DNA of 64,000 nucleotides from positions 2,587,249 through 2,651,248 of the forward strand of contig CM021316.1 of assembly GCA_010645155.1 (NCBI GenBank), read 5' to 3'. Shown piece after piece: positions 11,798 through 24,189 of this stretch. This DNA comes from Tigriopus japonicus. Its lineage: Eukaryota > Arthropoda > Copepoda > Harpacticoida > Harpacticidae. The notes below the pieces were generated by a model. That model was not told the DNA's origin. It ran no database searches and worked only from the letters and a program-made list of their open reading frames with translations. The stretch's first letter is position 1. Each line of letters starts with the position of its first letter. The position numbers and the translations under genes were made by a program.

Positions 11798-12827
11798 CCT
11801 CGAAACTCTACAGTTTGGTGCTAACCGAGGCCCCGTCTCTCATTCATTCATTTCTCCCCTGAAGATCCAATATAATTGTGGACAGAGACTCAATAGAAAT
11901 GACGATTAAGCACTAAGGCCAAGAAACGGCCATATTTAGAGTGAAAAAGGAGAGAGAGACTAGGGAATGCATATGAAAAAAAAAACTTGTTCGTGGGTAT
12001 CTCGTGGTTTAAGAAAGATAAATCTGAAGTGAACATGTACTTCAACCGCGGTCATTTAAGCGATTACAGAGTTTGGGAGCCATCAAAAATCATTGTCATT
12101 GCCGAACACTCTAATTTTGATGTTACTTTTCTTTTTCATCGAAAAAAGGGGCAAATTGAAGGTTAGGTTCGGCAGTAACACACCATGGTCAGTTCGAAAT
12201 CAATCTTGCGATATCAAAGCAGATATCAAAACTGGGTCTAAAACCCTACCCATTCCATTCATCACGTAAAACGCCACTACAAATATATCAGCCACATTAT
12301 TGAAGGCCAAGTAGGATGAGTTTAAAAGTTCATGAAACATGGCTTTACAAGCAAGACACAACTTAGTTATTGGCAACACCATTTGATTCTCCTCACATGG
12401 ATCAGTTTTTTTGTACTCATTTGCTTGAACTTCTCAAGGAAAAAGCTTCAAATGGTTTGAAATGTGATGAAAGGATACAAATAAAATCGTCGATCGTCAC
12501 TGGATTGCCAAATTGGGACTCTTTTAAAACCCGTGCGAAGTGAATTCCAGCTTATAACCAACTCTATTGTGTTCAATGGTCTTTCAGAACCAAGAAGTCT
12601 TTGAGGAGGATTGCCCGTTTCAAACAAATTTAGACCAATCACATTTTTTCAACAAACTGAAAATAGAACGTTTTCAAAGCAAGGCCACCTATCTGATTAA
12701 TTTTGGCGTTTTCTCTCTAGAGACTTGTACGTATGAATGCCAACCTCAATTTCTTCAAAAGAAACGTGTCCCTTGAGCAATCAAACGATCACCCAAAATA
12801 AGCATCAGATTGTAATAATATTTTCTA

Positions 12828-12833
12828 TTTATT
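12828..12833 (-). terminator. Poly(A) signal AATAAA of ATP5PB
   Basis: TTTATT on the plus strand reads AATAAA on the minus strand, 181 nt past the ATP5PB stop at 13014. It is a plausible processing signal for that transcript. Confidence 0.55.
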
Positions 12834-13013
12834 TCAAGTTGCACAATAGAATCCGCATCATTCAGCAAATGAAAACGTTCAAGCAGGAATAGTTTTTTAT
12901 GTTCCGGTTCTTTTTCACAAAAAAACACGAGGCCATCACTGAAGGTGGATGTTAAACTGGCCTTGGATTTTAGTTAGTAATAATGTTCATCATCATCTCA
13001 GTGGGCATCTCGA

Positions 13014-16000
13014 TTACTTGGCCAAGGCCTTGAGGTCAGCCACACATTGTTTAAGAGCTTCATCCTCTTGCTTGGAGGTGATTGAGGTCTTGACCGAGTT
13101 GATGATCCAATTGGTCATGTGTTTCTGTTCCACACGACGAAGAACGTTCACGCGTTCCATTTGGAAGTCCAAACGGCGTTTCACCTATGAAAAATAAAGG
13201 GAATGTGTTGTTTAAAATTGTTGAATCCGTCCAATAATGCTTGTCAAGGGCCGTGTTATTTGAAATAAAGCCTTTTATTGGTAATCATGGGGTGATTACT
13301 TTCGAAAATGGGTTTGCAGGCCTGTCGGTCTTGTCAGGAGCTGTCTATCCAATATCCCTCTAATTTGAAGCTTCGACCACGATTCGAGGAAAGCCGGAGG
13401 TCCTTTAAAAGTGATATTTACGGTAAAAACCAAATAGGAATACAAGGTCATTTGGAATCATCATAAATAACCCACTCGTTTCTCCTATCTAATATGGTTT
13501 CAGACTCTGAGTACTTTGACCCATTAATTCTCATGCAGTGAGAGGCCATTCATACATCTTCACGTCATCATTTTCTTGTTAGGTATACAGACAAAAGTCC
13601 ATTTTATGAGAGCCTCGTCAGATTTGATTAGCCTCATTCTTTAGAGTTGTGGAAACCGCTCAAAACTGGACACACAGGATAAGGTTACAGATACGTGTTT
13701 ATTTTCAAAGGAAATGCTTTGTTTGGTTTTAAACAAATACATTGACTAATCTATCACTTGAATAGTAGTAACTCTGCCTTTGACTGATAAACAAACGGGA
13801 TCAACACTAAGAGAATTTTCTAATTGAAAACATAGGTTGATGTTCTTTGCTTTTGGAGAACTTGTTTTGTCAAGTTCATCTTGTCTCATAATTGCGACAT
13901 GTTGCAAGTAAGTGTTCTAAAGAGAAAATTTCGACAATACTCCGGTTATCAGCTACGTTTGACCGAAGGATTGACTTAAGGATGGTTTGAATTGACTTTG
14001 CTATACTCTAAATTTTCTTTTTTATACAACTCATGTCAAGCTCCAACACAGTGAGGTGCAGTCAGCATGTTAAAATCAAAGTAAAAAAAATAGGGCTAGA
14101 ATACTTTATCAAAGATGTTTTAATCATGATGCATATAATCTGGTAATGGGATTCAATCCGATCAAACTCAATCTTTTTGCGAGCTAGCAATTACGATGGA
14201 TAGATTATGGTGATCCTGCTTGTCATTTTGTTTTCTGATCCTTTTTACTTTTTTCTTCCTTGTTCATCTTAAAGATTCTTGAGTTTCCATGAATATAATC
14301 AGTTGACCTTTCACAGGTTTGTACTGATGTTTGTCTGAGAGTCTCCATCTTAAGATTGGAGATAACTGAGCGTCACAACGTGCTTAATCTATGCATGTTT
14401 ACAAGTCATTCCGTCCCAAGGCAAAACATCTTACAGAAGTCTTAAATATTGGACACGTGTCTTTGACTTTATGTGAGCAGAAGCAAATTTAAGGAGCTCC
14501 TGTCTGTCCTTCTTTCAGACGTTCTTTCTTTAGGCTTCACACTTTTGCTACTAACCTGCGAGTAGGCTTCAGCGAGACGTTCTCGGTAAGCAGATTCGAG
14601 TTGAAGAGCCACGTTCTCCTTCTTGGCTTGGATCAGAGTCTCGTAGGAGCTGGCCATCCATTGGGCCTTCTCCTCTTCCGTAATGGCGGCTTGACATCTG
14701 TAACATACAAGGAGATTATTATTCCACTCAAATGAAATTTGGAGTCGACAGGGAATGGCAATCATATACCCCTTGATAATGCCCAACAGGGGGGGTCAAA
14801 ACTATTGACACTCGAAAAAAATTCAATCCCAGCAAACGTCTCCTCTAGGCTGTTGCGCATGGAAATATAACGCATCTTATTTGGTCTGATCGCCATTGGC
14901 TGACCAAAAAGTTCAACTGAGCACTAGATATTCTGTTCAATTGAACAAGTTTCAATGAATTTTGGAGCCTCCCTGTACCTGGTAGGGAAGCCATCAAAAG
15001 ATTGGTTAGAGAAGTTCAATAAGCATAAGCCTCTAAAAGTCATCCTGGTGGGATCTTCAAAGGATCCCCTCTCCTTCCCAAGGGAATGTTGATAACCATG
15101 TTAACTTTGGCGTTTATTTCTAAATTGAAATTTGGAAAAAGCTTTGAAAAGGAAAGTCAACTAAAGTCGAAACATTAGAAAGCAGGTAATCCTCATGTTG
15201 CAAATTTAAAATTAATACTTTGAGCGATGAGCTTGCTTTTTGGTCATCGCTTGATTGGCGCTCAAAAATATACTGCCTAATTTCAAAGAATAAAAAATGA
15301 GTGGTTAATGGCGTAATGAAAGTAATGAAATTTTCCACCAGATCCTTAATTTGAGCAAAAAACAATAAAATTGTAGACATGTCTATGCAAACTTTTGAAA
15401 TGGGCGATGATTTGAACTTCAAATGACAATGAGAGTCCAACATCTGTAACTCATTTTTGACAACTAATAACTCATCTTTGTGAAGTTTAAGATCACTATA
15501 AAAGGGAGAAATATGGACAGACGGAGCGAAGGCACCTACTTTGTTGACCTCTAAAGATTCTTCATTTCTTCATCTTTTGAAGACTCTCTTGGACAATGTG
15601 AAGATGGATCGAGGAGGCGCCGAAAGTAATGAATTTTCATGGCACAATGTCCTTGTTCCGTCAATAGCAATCAATATCAAGAAGCAGGTCCATCTAAATT
15701 CTCAAGGCATCTCTTCACAAGCAATTTCCGTCTTCATGTTTTGTACAATGCACTCACTCCATTTCACGTCCATTTTGAGTGAGATCAGAGGCAAAAACAG
15801 TCATGGCTTTGAGATTTTCCAAAATTACACAATCAAATAGCCATGGCTCGGAACTAATTAAACTCGACCAATTGACTTCTGTCAAAGGTACCTTGTGATT
15901 GAACAAACATCCTCACGAGAAACAAATTTCAAGAGGACAAGGTCAAGGGGATTGTTACCTAATTGACTCACCCCAAGATTTGTATTTCTGGTGGGGAAAA

Positions 16001-19000
16001 GTCCCCCTACCCCACCCCCTAGCCCTCTAACTACGAGAAACTCAATGTTCTCTCCTGAGTGGATGGAGAGAAAGCACCCAAGCAGTATAAATCGGGACGC
16101 CCTCGCGGGTTTGAAGTTAGTAGCTTTCGAGAAGCTGCACGAAAAGGAGCCACATTCTCCATCACTTTCAGTATGAGACGACATTGGGCTGTCATAGCCT
16201 TGACCGTGAGTTGTCTCGTTTTGTTGGGCTCATCCAGATCAGTGGAGGCCATTCCCCTCTCCAAGTACCTGGACAATCTGGAACTGGATTACGATCGTGG
16301 CGAGAAGCTCTTGCTTTCCATCCTAGCTTTGGAGCAGAATCTGAAGAGTGAAGCACAGGTCCTTGAGCACATTCTCTCCGAGATTGGCCAAGGAATTCCT
16401 CCGATGGGATCCAAGGGCGATGAGATCCGGATGACTCGGAAACGTGCGGAAACGATGAGATATCGCAACTAAGAGGCGTTTGTAATCACAAGATCAGGCC
16501 AAACCGCCAAAGGACCACAGTTAAACTACCAATCAAGCAGGCTCCTTAGATCAGACAGAATGAAGAAAGGCGGTTGATGCCAGGAGAACCAATCCTCGGA
16601 ATAATTGAAAAATGCCACTTCAACAACAACAACAACCCTCTCGTGTTTGCCATCCTTTTTATATATATCTCTGTGTATGATGTACGTATCGTCTCATGAA
16701 CTTTGCAACAGTCGAAGGCCGCTCTTTGGCCTTGTTCAACAATCTTTACCCAGGAAAAGATGTTTCAGTCGGTATATCTAATGGAATCTAAAATAAAAAT
16801 ACGCTTTTTGTAATAAAACGAAATTAACATCCGGCTCTTGTTTTCAATCGACACAATTCGCTTGACCATCGGGGAAAACGCAAATAGATCGATCCACTTG
16901 GGCATCTGACACCCGTGATAAATGGATCTCGAGTATCACTTTAAATGTGGTATCTCTCCAGCCTTTAGACATTTTTTTCATCTTAAGGGGATAAAAATTA
17001 TATTCTAGCCTATTCACACGAATTCAATCAACCGGATCCACAAGGGGTTGTTTGTTTTTTGCTTTATTAATGTTTTTAGCAACAAAAGAGAGCATAGGAG
17101 TAGAATAAAGGTTGACCTTTTCATTCGCAAATCATTCTCTCTGGAGAGAACTACGTCGCATTTCATCAGAAGTTAGTGGGTTCTATTGAACAACGAAATG
17201 TTAAAGTGGCACTGGTTCCTATCCCCCAATTTCGCCCCTGAAGGCAACCTCTTTCATTAGAGCTGACGTCATGGATTTTTGAGGACCTTATTTGGGCTCT
17301 TATGAGGCACATTAGGCCTAAAAATATTATCAGGACCTTAATTTGTACCATCAGCGTTTGCTTTTCATTAGCAGCTAGTTAAAACGGATGGATGGATAGA
17401 TGATACCTTCGTTCACGGCTTCGTTCAATGACAGCGTAGCATCAAGTTCCAAGAGGGTGGACCTTAATTAAGGTTTTCCCCGTCTCTCCCTCCTTTTTTT
17501 TGTCATTATCCAGTAGAATGCCTAAGACGAAATGAACCCTAGAATGAACAAGACCCTGATTCTCAAGGGACCAAAAAGCCACTCATTCAAACCTACTACA
17601 GTGATACGTTATTGACGAGCTCATTGAGAAAGAGACCTCTTTCCCAGAAGCAATCTTATCTTAGCCTTTTTCCTCATTTAAACCTCAACAATCCTTTGGC
17701 CTAACATGTTCCATCACAACACCATTGCCTACCTGTCAATCTCGTCTTGTCGGATGGCTTTGAGTTGGTCGTCCTTGGCTTGGACGAGTCCATCCACATA
17801 CGCACCCACATCGGGACCCAATCGCTTGTACAAGAACAGTAATAAGCCAGCCAAGGCCACGCCCGAGTAGAACTCGTGCTCGAGGACGTAGATCTCCTTG
17901 GAGATCATGAAGGTGCCCACCGAGGCCAAGAACATGTAGGGACCTGTCGATGAAGAAACGGACGCAAATAAGGTCAAGGTTAGGGGAACCCGTTAGAATA
18001 TTTATCATAAATGAGAAAAGGGCGAACTCTCGTTTTTTGCAACATTTAGTGACATTTTAATTCTAGATACAAAACTTTGCAGAAAAACTTGCGATTTATT
18101 TTCTTATTGTGATTTTTGTAAATATGTCAGTGTAAGTTGCAACGGTTCAAAAATTCTCAAATTGTTGGTTTCAAAGATCCACGGCGAACGAACAAATCTT
18201 TTTATCCAAGAAAAAAACGGCATCTTCCAGGTTATAAAAACCCTCACGTGGGGTTACAATAATTATCAAGAAGGGAAAAATGCTCCAATATTTCCATGAA
18301 AAGCTTGCCATTTTCCAAAGAAACTGGGAATTCAGACTTATTAGAAATTAACATGACAACGTGTTTTAAGCCAACCTCAGTCATTTCAAATTATTTTTCA
18401 CTGCAGATTTCAGTCACTGCAAATATCGCATGTAATAAATTTAGTTGCATGAGGTAAAATGTCTTTTAATTGTTCGAGGTTGTGTATAGTCACATGTTCC
18501 ATACATCAAATCGACCTAAAACACACTGGTCATGGCAATATATTCAGAAATATTATGGGTCAAAAATCACTCTTGAAAAACTTTGAGTCTTCTTTCGCAG
18601 ATTCTGATGTTAGACTTATCCGAACACCCAGGTAACACAATCATCAATCAAGGTCAAAACCTACTAATGGTCGTGCTTTACTGGAAAATCTGGCAGTACT
18701 CGGTATGAGTCAAAAGCCAAAATCTATTGTTTTACTGTCCTTTAATGTACACAATTATCAATATGGGTTGATTGACTTTGCATCAACTGAATGATCCATG
18801 GCATCAGAACGAAGAGAAAGACTGAAACAACATATTGCACCGATTAAACCTACAGTTCTATTTAGACAGAAATGTCACTCTGACATTATTCATGATTCAT
18901 CAAGCCTGCATTGTGCGTGTGCAGATTCGGGATTCAAAGTTGAACTCATTTAGTTACGTGATTAAAACTAGAATTAAAGACTTCTGGGAGTCACGGTCAA

Positions 19001-19842
19001 AACTGCTTTGCTTTGAACGAGAGCAATGCACGATGAATCAAGTCACTTGACACCCTTGCTGCGGCCGGATTGGTGAAATGCGTTTAAAACAAATCTTCAC
19101 TGACTGAACTGGAGCGACATTTTTGTCTCTAAAGAACTGTAATTAAACCGAGTGTTCTTGTCTATATTCTTTTAGTTTATTTTTGACGGTCCATCAGAAC
19201 TTTTCAGCGATGAGTTGACTCCATAATAAGCAATACTTAGTGATTCCATTAAACTCTCCTAATAAAAATAAGGCACTTCAGAACGAAAGAAACTCGATTG
19301 AAAAACACACAAATTGTCAGGCTTTATGAACCTAAAGGAACATTACACAAGTCCCCTTCTGAGTAAATTGAACTTATTAATTCTTTATGAATTCAAATAC
19401 ACAGGTTCAACCGGGTCTCTTTTAATGAAATGAACATTCTCAAAACTTGCGAGTTCACGGCCTTCGATCTCACAAAAGACCCGTTCGGGCATCTATCTCA
19501 TTTCATTACCCGTAGCTCCGGTTTTTCCGTGGAAAGCCGTGAACCATTCCTCGGGCAGGAATCCCAATCGCACGGGCGGGGCCGAAATGGGGCGTGTCCG
19601 ACGCGGGAAATTGACCAAATCTCGCTCAGGCCCTTCTTGCATGACCACGGGACCATTATTAGTCAAAACCTTGGCCGTGGACAATGGAGCCGTGGAAGAA
19701 CGGCCCCAAATGAAGCAATGGCCCGAATTCCGGGTGCCTGAAATAAGACAACACATAAATCAGAAATTGAGGGATGAGAATCGGATGGGACAATGGCGAA
19801 GCGTGATTTACCGGCGGTGAGGGCCAAACGCGAGAACATCAT
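13014..19842 (-). CDS. ATP5PB: ATP synthase subunit b, mitochondrial (F0 peripheral stalk)
   Basis: Five exons join in frame: 19812-19842, 19510-19737, 17733-17943, 14556-14697 and 13014-13184, giving 260 aa; the animal precursor is about 256. Exon 1 ([11 protein letters not shown]) starts a Ser/Arg-rich mitochondrial targeting region. Residues about 60-85 ([20 protein letters not shown]) and the exon-3 segment [17 protein letters not shown] are conserved in the family. They are followed by the membrane hairpin [14 protein letters not shown] and a long helical stalk ending [14 protein letters not shown]. Subunit b is the stator that links membrane F0 to F1. Introns of 3.0 and 1.8 kb are large for this window, and the former contains another gene on the plus strand. 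The second Met (19839) is an alternative start. Confidence 0.93.
16086..16092 (+). promoter_or_regulatory. TATA box of the nested secreted-peptide gene
   Basis: TATAAAT lies 87 nt upstream of the ATG at 16173. A TTAGT sequence resembling the arthropod initiator (TCAGT) starts at 16117, about 31 bp downstream, the spacing expected of a focused TATA/Inr promoter. Confidence 0.6.
16173..16472 (+). CDS. Small secreted protein or prohormone-like peptide, nested in an ATP5PB intron
   Basis: This intronless frame encodes 99 aa. Residues 1-26 form a clear signal peptide (basic MRRHW, hydrophobic [14 protein letters not shown], small residues ending SVEA). The mature part is acidic and helical at first ([20 protein letters not shown]), then basic, with an RKR cleavage-like site near residue 91 and the end AETMRYRN. 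It has no cysteine in the mature part and no GKR amidation site. I do not recognise a neuropeptide family. The ATG at 16173 is chosen because the in-frame extension upstream spans the TATA box. A poly(A) signal follows at 16792. The host intron belongs to ATP5PB on the other strand. Confidence 0.72.
   Translation: MRRHWAVIALTVSCLVLLGSSRSVEAIPLSKYLDNLELDYDRGEKLLLSILALEQNLKSEAQVLEHILSEIGQGIPPMGSKGDEIRMTRKRAETMRYRN
16792..16797 (+). terminator. Poly(A) signal of the nested secreted-peptide gene
   Basis: AATAAA lies 320 nt after the stop codon at 16472, with a second one (AATAAA) near 16813. Confidence 0.55.
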
Positions 19843-21853
19843 GGAAAGAGAATCAAGTCGAGGAAATAAAGGCAGAGGGAGAGAGATCCACTCACGTCAA
19901 CAACACTCACGGAATGGCTGCTGAAATGGACGAAGAGAGCGAAGTGAAGGGTGACTAGGGGCAATAGTATTGCAGAGGGAGTAGAGAAATAGTCTTTGTT
20001 CGTCGTGAAAATAAGCTAAAAGGAAAATAACGTTGGTAACACATGAATAAAGAGTGATTTGGATTCAATAAGAGTGAATTAGGAGGAGATAAAACGCGAT
20101 GAAAATGGTTGAAAAGGAGAAAAGAAGCTTGAAGCGGTCACGCTGCTCAAAATTGGTTGCTGGACGACAAAATGGAGTCAAAGTGAAGGGAGTCAAGCGA
20201 AGGTCGATTGATAGCAAAGAAAACCAACGATTTTTTTTCTCATCATGGCCAGGGGAAGATACTTCATAATCAATATTAACCCGAACAAGAAGGTTAAAAT
20301 AGTATGAATTGACAAAAAAGCCGAAAATGATGGTCTTGCTTGTAGTTTGGAAAGGTCATAAAGCCACGCCGAATTATATTGGTTTATCACGCAACCTGTC
20401 AAATTTTGGGTTCTGGAAGCTCAGGGTTGCTAGTAAGACCTTGAATAGGATAGTTCCTCTTCACTTGTGGGAAATCTTTTGTTTGTACATTCCGTACAGT
20501 TAAATTGCCCATGGCTTTTCTGATCTTATCCTTCCGGTTAACTTTTTAGTGGCCAAGAAAAAGGAAGTGAATTGGGTTATTTTTCAGCATCCCTGATCTT
20601 GTTATTGTATCGAAATTTAGGGTAGCGTTGCCATTTTGTGTTAACGAGTCGAAAGTTGCCGAAAGCATAAATGAACGTTGTCATGACGGATGTACAATCT
20701 CTCAACCTCTTGCGGGGACCTGCTTAGGTGCCAAAGTGAAAATTGTATCCTGGACTTCAAAGTGTGTATCAATCTGCAATAAAAATGGTGTCGTGTAACT
20801 GCACCTTAACAAGGTTGTTTTGCCATTATCCAAAAGGATATTGCACAAAATCTATGGATGGACCGATATAGTTTTCTTGTGACGAAAATTGAATTTACGA
20901 TAATTCTAAAAAAAAAATCATTATTTTTCCACACGCCATTTTTTTCCCATTTTTAGGTACGGGCTTATTTCTTTCAATAAAAGTCATTAGATTTGTTTTC
21001 ATGAAAATCTTGCCAAAAATAAGATTAAATTATGAAAGATAAAAATCTTCCTTTTAGCCATTTTAGATAGTTTCTGCAGGTTTTATTGAATTTTGGCCCT
21101 ATTTTCTGGACCAAAAACATTGCAACGCCTTAAGAAACATGCTTAAGCCTTATGCATCCATTCCTCTATTTATATATCAAGACATTCGTAAGTTCGCTCA
21201 TGGATGGCTATCTTTCAATGCGCGAATAAGACCAAGGACCGCTCACCACTTTGTTAAGTATCCATTTGATTAGATCAACAGTGCTAAAAAGAGTAATGAA
21301 AAAATAAATCGCGCCCAAAAATTGACCATAGACAAAAAATAGAATGGGTCTAAAAACTCTGAAATGTTGATCTCACGGGAAATACCCAGATTAGTAATAT
21401 TTCTGGCTGGAAAGTTTACATGTTGAGGAAAAGCAACTGCCTCGAAACAAATATTGTGGACAATGTTAACCATTTATGATCAACATTGAATTTATCAATT
21501 ATGATAACCCTAAAGTAATCAAAATGAACCCCTACTCAGAATTTTGCATTATGAGTCCAAGTATGGCTGTGTCCGTACGTCGGTCAAAATAATTACAAAC
21601 AAAATTTTTCAGGGAGGCTTTTGGGCATGTTTCAGAATTTTCATCGAAATTCCTCGGCAACACTTTCGAAATCAGTTTGATTAATATATTCGTTTCTAGG
21701 TTTTAGACGTGTTCAAAGTGACCAACCCCTTGGAGATATTAAACCCATTCATCTCCTTCAATCCGGTAAATCCTCTCATTCTGACTCTCTCGCTGTTTGC
21801 CCAAATTCAATCCGCGACTTCTTCCAGATCATTCACCTTGTCCAACCAGAGCA
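19843..21853. other. Intergenic: divergent promoters of ATP5PB and SVIP/DUS4L
   Basis: Two kilobases separate ATP5PB (-) from SVIP (+). I see no coding exon or clear core promoter element. A stretch near 21600-21690 (GGCAACACTTTCGAAATCAG) resembles one near 10620 in RPL36A intron 2, suggesting a shared dispersed repeat. Confidence 0.45.
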
Positions 21854-23152
21854 ATGGGCAATTGTTGCGGGATTTGCGGCGATTCTTCGGAGGAAAGTGC
21901 GGCCTTGAACGTTTCGCCCGTGAGTAACTAAGCACATCATCATCATCATCAATCGTCATGGAGGTCTTGAATGCCCACCCTGATCGATGCGTTTACATTT
22001 GCGCACCCATGGTCCGCTATTCCAAGTTGGCCTTTCGTCAACTCGTCCGTGACTACGGCGTGGATGTGGCCTTTACGCCCATGCTTTTGGCCGATTCATT
22101 CAGTCGATCGGCTCAAGCTCGAGATGTAGAATTCACCACCAATGCCCATGACCGGCCTTTGGTGGTTCAATTCGCCGCTAATCAAGTGGAGGATTTCGTG
22201 GCCGCCGCTTCGTTAGTCCGACCTTTTTGCGATGGCGTGGACTTAAACTGCGGCTGCCCGCAAGGTTGGGCCTTAAAAGAAGGTATTGGGGCCTGTTTGA
22301 TACACAAACCCGAATTTGTGGCCGATTTGATACGTCAAACCCGCGCCCGCAATCCGGACCTGCCCGTGTCGGTGAAAATCCGAATTCACAAAGAGACCAG
22401 TCGAACGGTGGACTTTTGTCGACAAATGGAGGCTGCCGGTGCGGCCTTTATTACCATTCACGGGCGGACCCGTGAACAGAGATGCCAACCCGTGAATTGG
22501 GATGTGGTTCGTGAGGTCAAACAGTCGCTCAAAGTGCCCGTGATTGCTAATGGTGATGTGAAGAGTTTGGAGGATGCGAAAAGAATCCGGGAATACACGG
22601 GTGTCAATGGGGTCATGGCGGCTCGCGGCATTCTTGAGAACCCGGCCATGTTTCACGGTTACTCGGAAACTCCAAAGGAATGCGTTCAAGATTGGATTCG
22701 ACTAGCTTTGGGCACGGGCACCCAATTCCCGTGCTTTCATCATCATCTGTCTTACATGTGTGATCGGGCGTTTTCGCGATATGATCGCCGCATTTTCAAT
22801 ACATTAAGTTCGACTAGTGCTGTGATCGATTTCTTGCGGAATAAATACGTGTTAGCTCTGTGATTGGTGCCGAAGTTATCGTACCTCTTTTGGTATTTAT
22901 GGAGTAGTGTGTACAAGAATAAAAAGTAACGAAATATGGTACACTGTTGATGTTGTTATCTATTTATAGGAGGAAAGACGCCAGAGAGCTGCTGAAGCCG
23001 CAGAACGCCGCATTCAGGAGTCCGATTCCAGAGGAATTCGAGATCCACAAGGGGTTCAAGCCAAATTGGCCAAACGAGAAGAGCTTGAGCGTCGAGAACG
23101 AGAAGCTGGCCAATCTGGCGGGGGTGCAGCCTTAAAATGGCAGACTGATTGA
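21854..23152 (+). CDS. SVIP: Small VCP/p97-interacting protein
   Basis: Exons 21854-21919 and 22970-23152 join in phase 0 to give 82 aa; human SVIP has 77. The donor is GTGAGT and the acceptor TTATAG. The start MGNCCGICG is an N-myristoylation signal with adjacent cysteines for palmitoylation. Residues 26-36 (RQRAAEAAERR) match the VCP-interacting motif R-x5-A-A-x2-R exactly. The later DSRGIRDPQGVQAKL and the C-terminal GGALKWQTD also follow SVIP. SVIP is an endoplasmic-reticulum and lysosome-anchored p97/VCP cofactor that inhibits ER-associated degradation. The intron carries the whole DUS4L gene. A poly(A) signal may be AATAAA at 23283. Confidence 0.88.
21958..22863 (+). CDS. DUS4L: tRNA-dihydrouridine(20a/20b) synthase, DUS4-like
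   Basis: A single open frame of 301 aa begins MEVLNAHPDRCVYICAPMVR. The Dus TIM-barrel signatures appear in order: APMVRYSKLAFR, then FTPMLLADSF. The active-site motif LNCGCPQ follows at about residues 97-103; its cysteine is the general acid that protonates uridine C5. After that come VSVKIRIHKETS, ITIHGRTREQR for FMN/tRNA contact, and VIANGDVKS. The family reduces U20a/U20b in the tRNA D-loop with FMN and NAD(P)H; human DUS4L has 317 aa. The gene has no intron and lies wholly inside the SVIP intron on the same strand, with its own AATAAA at 22918. Its ATG is 26 nt after the stop that ends SVIP exon 1 when the intron is retained. Confidence 0.93.
   Translation: MEVLNAHPDRCVYICAPMVRYSKLAFRQLVRDYGVDVAFTPMLLADSFSRSAQARDVEFTTNAHDRPLVVQFAANQVEDFVAAASLVRPFCDGVDLNCGCPQGWALKEGIGACLIHKPEFVADLIRQTRARNPDLPVSVKIRIHKETSRTVDFCRQMEAAGAAFITIHGRTREQRCQPVNWDVVREVKQSLKVPVIANGDVKSLEDAKRIREYTGVNGVMAARGILENPAMFHGYSETPKECVQDWIRLALGTGTQFPCFHHHLSYMCDRAFSRYDRRIFNTLSSTSAVIDFLRNKYVLAL
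22918..22923 (+). terminator. Intronic poly(A) signal serving DUS4L
   Basis: AATAAA lies 55 nt after the DUS4L stop and 47 nt before SVIP exon 2. Use of this site would end the transcript inside the SVIP intron and prevent splicing to exon 2. Confidence 0.65.
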
Positions 23153-23271
23153 GGTCAGAGGATTTTTCCAACATCTAACACAATACTGCATTACGAAATT
23201 CCTGTGATCTGAGTTCTTAGTGGCTCTTGACGATGTTCCCAAATTCATCACACTCTTTAATGTGTGCGTAT

Positions 23272-23420
23272 GGATGATAGGCAATAAACTTTTCAATTAC
23301 AATGCACATACTCTATGGTTAAAAAACAACAGTTTCGAATCAATTTTGATCATTTTGTTTTGGTGCTCAAGAGTCCTTGTCCATACACACAAGGATAGAG
23401 CGGTCTGGACACTTGAGAGT
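23272..23420 (+). repeat. Dispersed repeat, copy 1
   Basis: The stretch beginning GATGATAGGCAATAAACTTT recurs in the same orientation at 31669-31795 with roughly 80% identity by eye, including CAGTTTCGAA, CAATTTTGATCATTTT and the GTCTGGAC segment. No coding frame is conserved between the copies. Confidence 0.65.
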
Positions 23421-23456
23421 TGGGACAGGAGGTTTAGACTAGAGACGCTAGTTTAG

Positions 23457-23670
23457 ACGAATAAAACTGTCAAATTAAATGAAAAAAAGACGAATAGAAT
23501 TGCCTGATTAGGCGAAAACAGACGAAGAAAATTGGCCAATTAAACGGAAAAATACAAATAAAAGTTCCTATAAGACGAAAAAACAACAAAAGCTTACTTA
23601 GAAGACGTAAAAAATCGAAACAATTTCCCAAAAAGGCGAATGAAACTGAAAAGATATTTAAAACTGCTCC
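23457..23670. repeat. Degenerate tandem array, period about 32-34 bp
   Basis: Successive units begin ACGAATAAAA, ACGAATAGAA and ACGAAGAAAA, then diverge, with a shared AATT...GGCGAAAA tail. About six decayed copies can be followed. The array starts right after dispersed-repeat copy 1. Confidence 0.5.
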
Positions 23671-24189
23671 CACAAAATGGACAAAATGTTTGTCCCTATT
23701 GATGGGGGGAAATCTGTCTGCTAGAGTAGAAAATCTAGAAATAAAAAAAAGGAAGTATCTAATGGGCAAGAATTATTTGGTGCAAATAAGCCCTTAAAAT
23801 TCAACTCGATGCAAATAAGCTCTCAAACTACAAATCAGTGCAAACAAGGGCCCCAAGTTTTTTGCATCATATTCTCAGGCCTAGTCATAACTCAAGTCAT
23901 AACCTACGTCGGGTGATCGATCCGATGAAGTTGGTCGGGTGGTACTAACTCGGAGAATCCCTTTTCATAGAACTCGTTAAAATGCGTCCGAAACTAATTG
24001 AACATGCTCTGGTTTCACCCAAGATATCACACTGCCCCACACGGCCATTGCCCGTTACAACGAAATTTGCGTTCCTCCACCGAAGAATCTTTCCACGGTA
24101 ATTCTACTGACCAGAACTTTTCTTGTCTGGGGAACTTAGACGCATCGCGTAACGGAGGTTCAACCAAGCTACAAATTGATCGTGGTTCT

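Noticed and set aside
21709..21927. 72-codon frame overlapping SVIP exon 1 in another frame
   Set aside because: It is a shadow. SVIP exon 1 explains the region with a conserved myristoylation start and correct splice phase.
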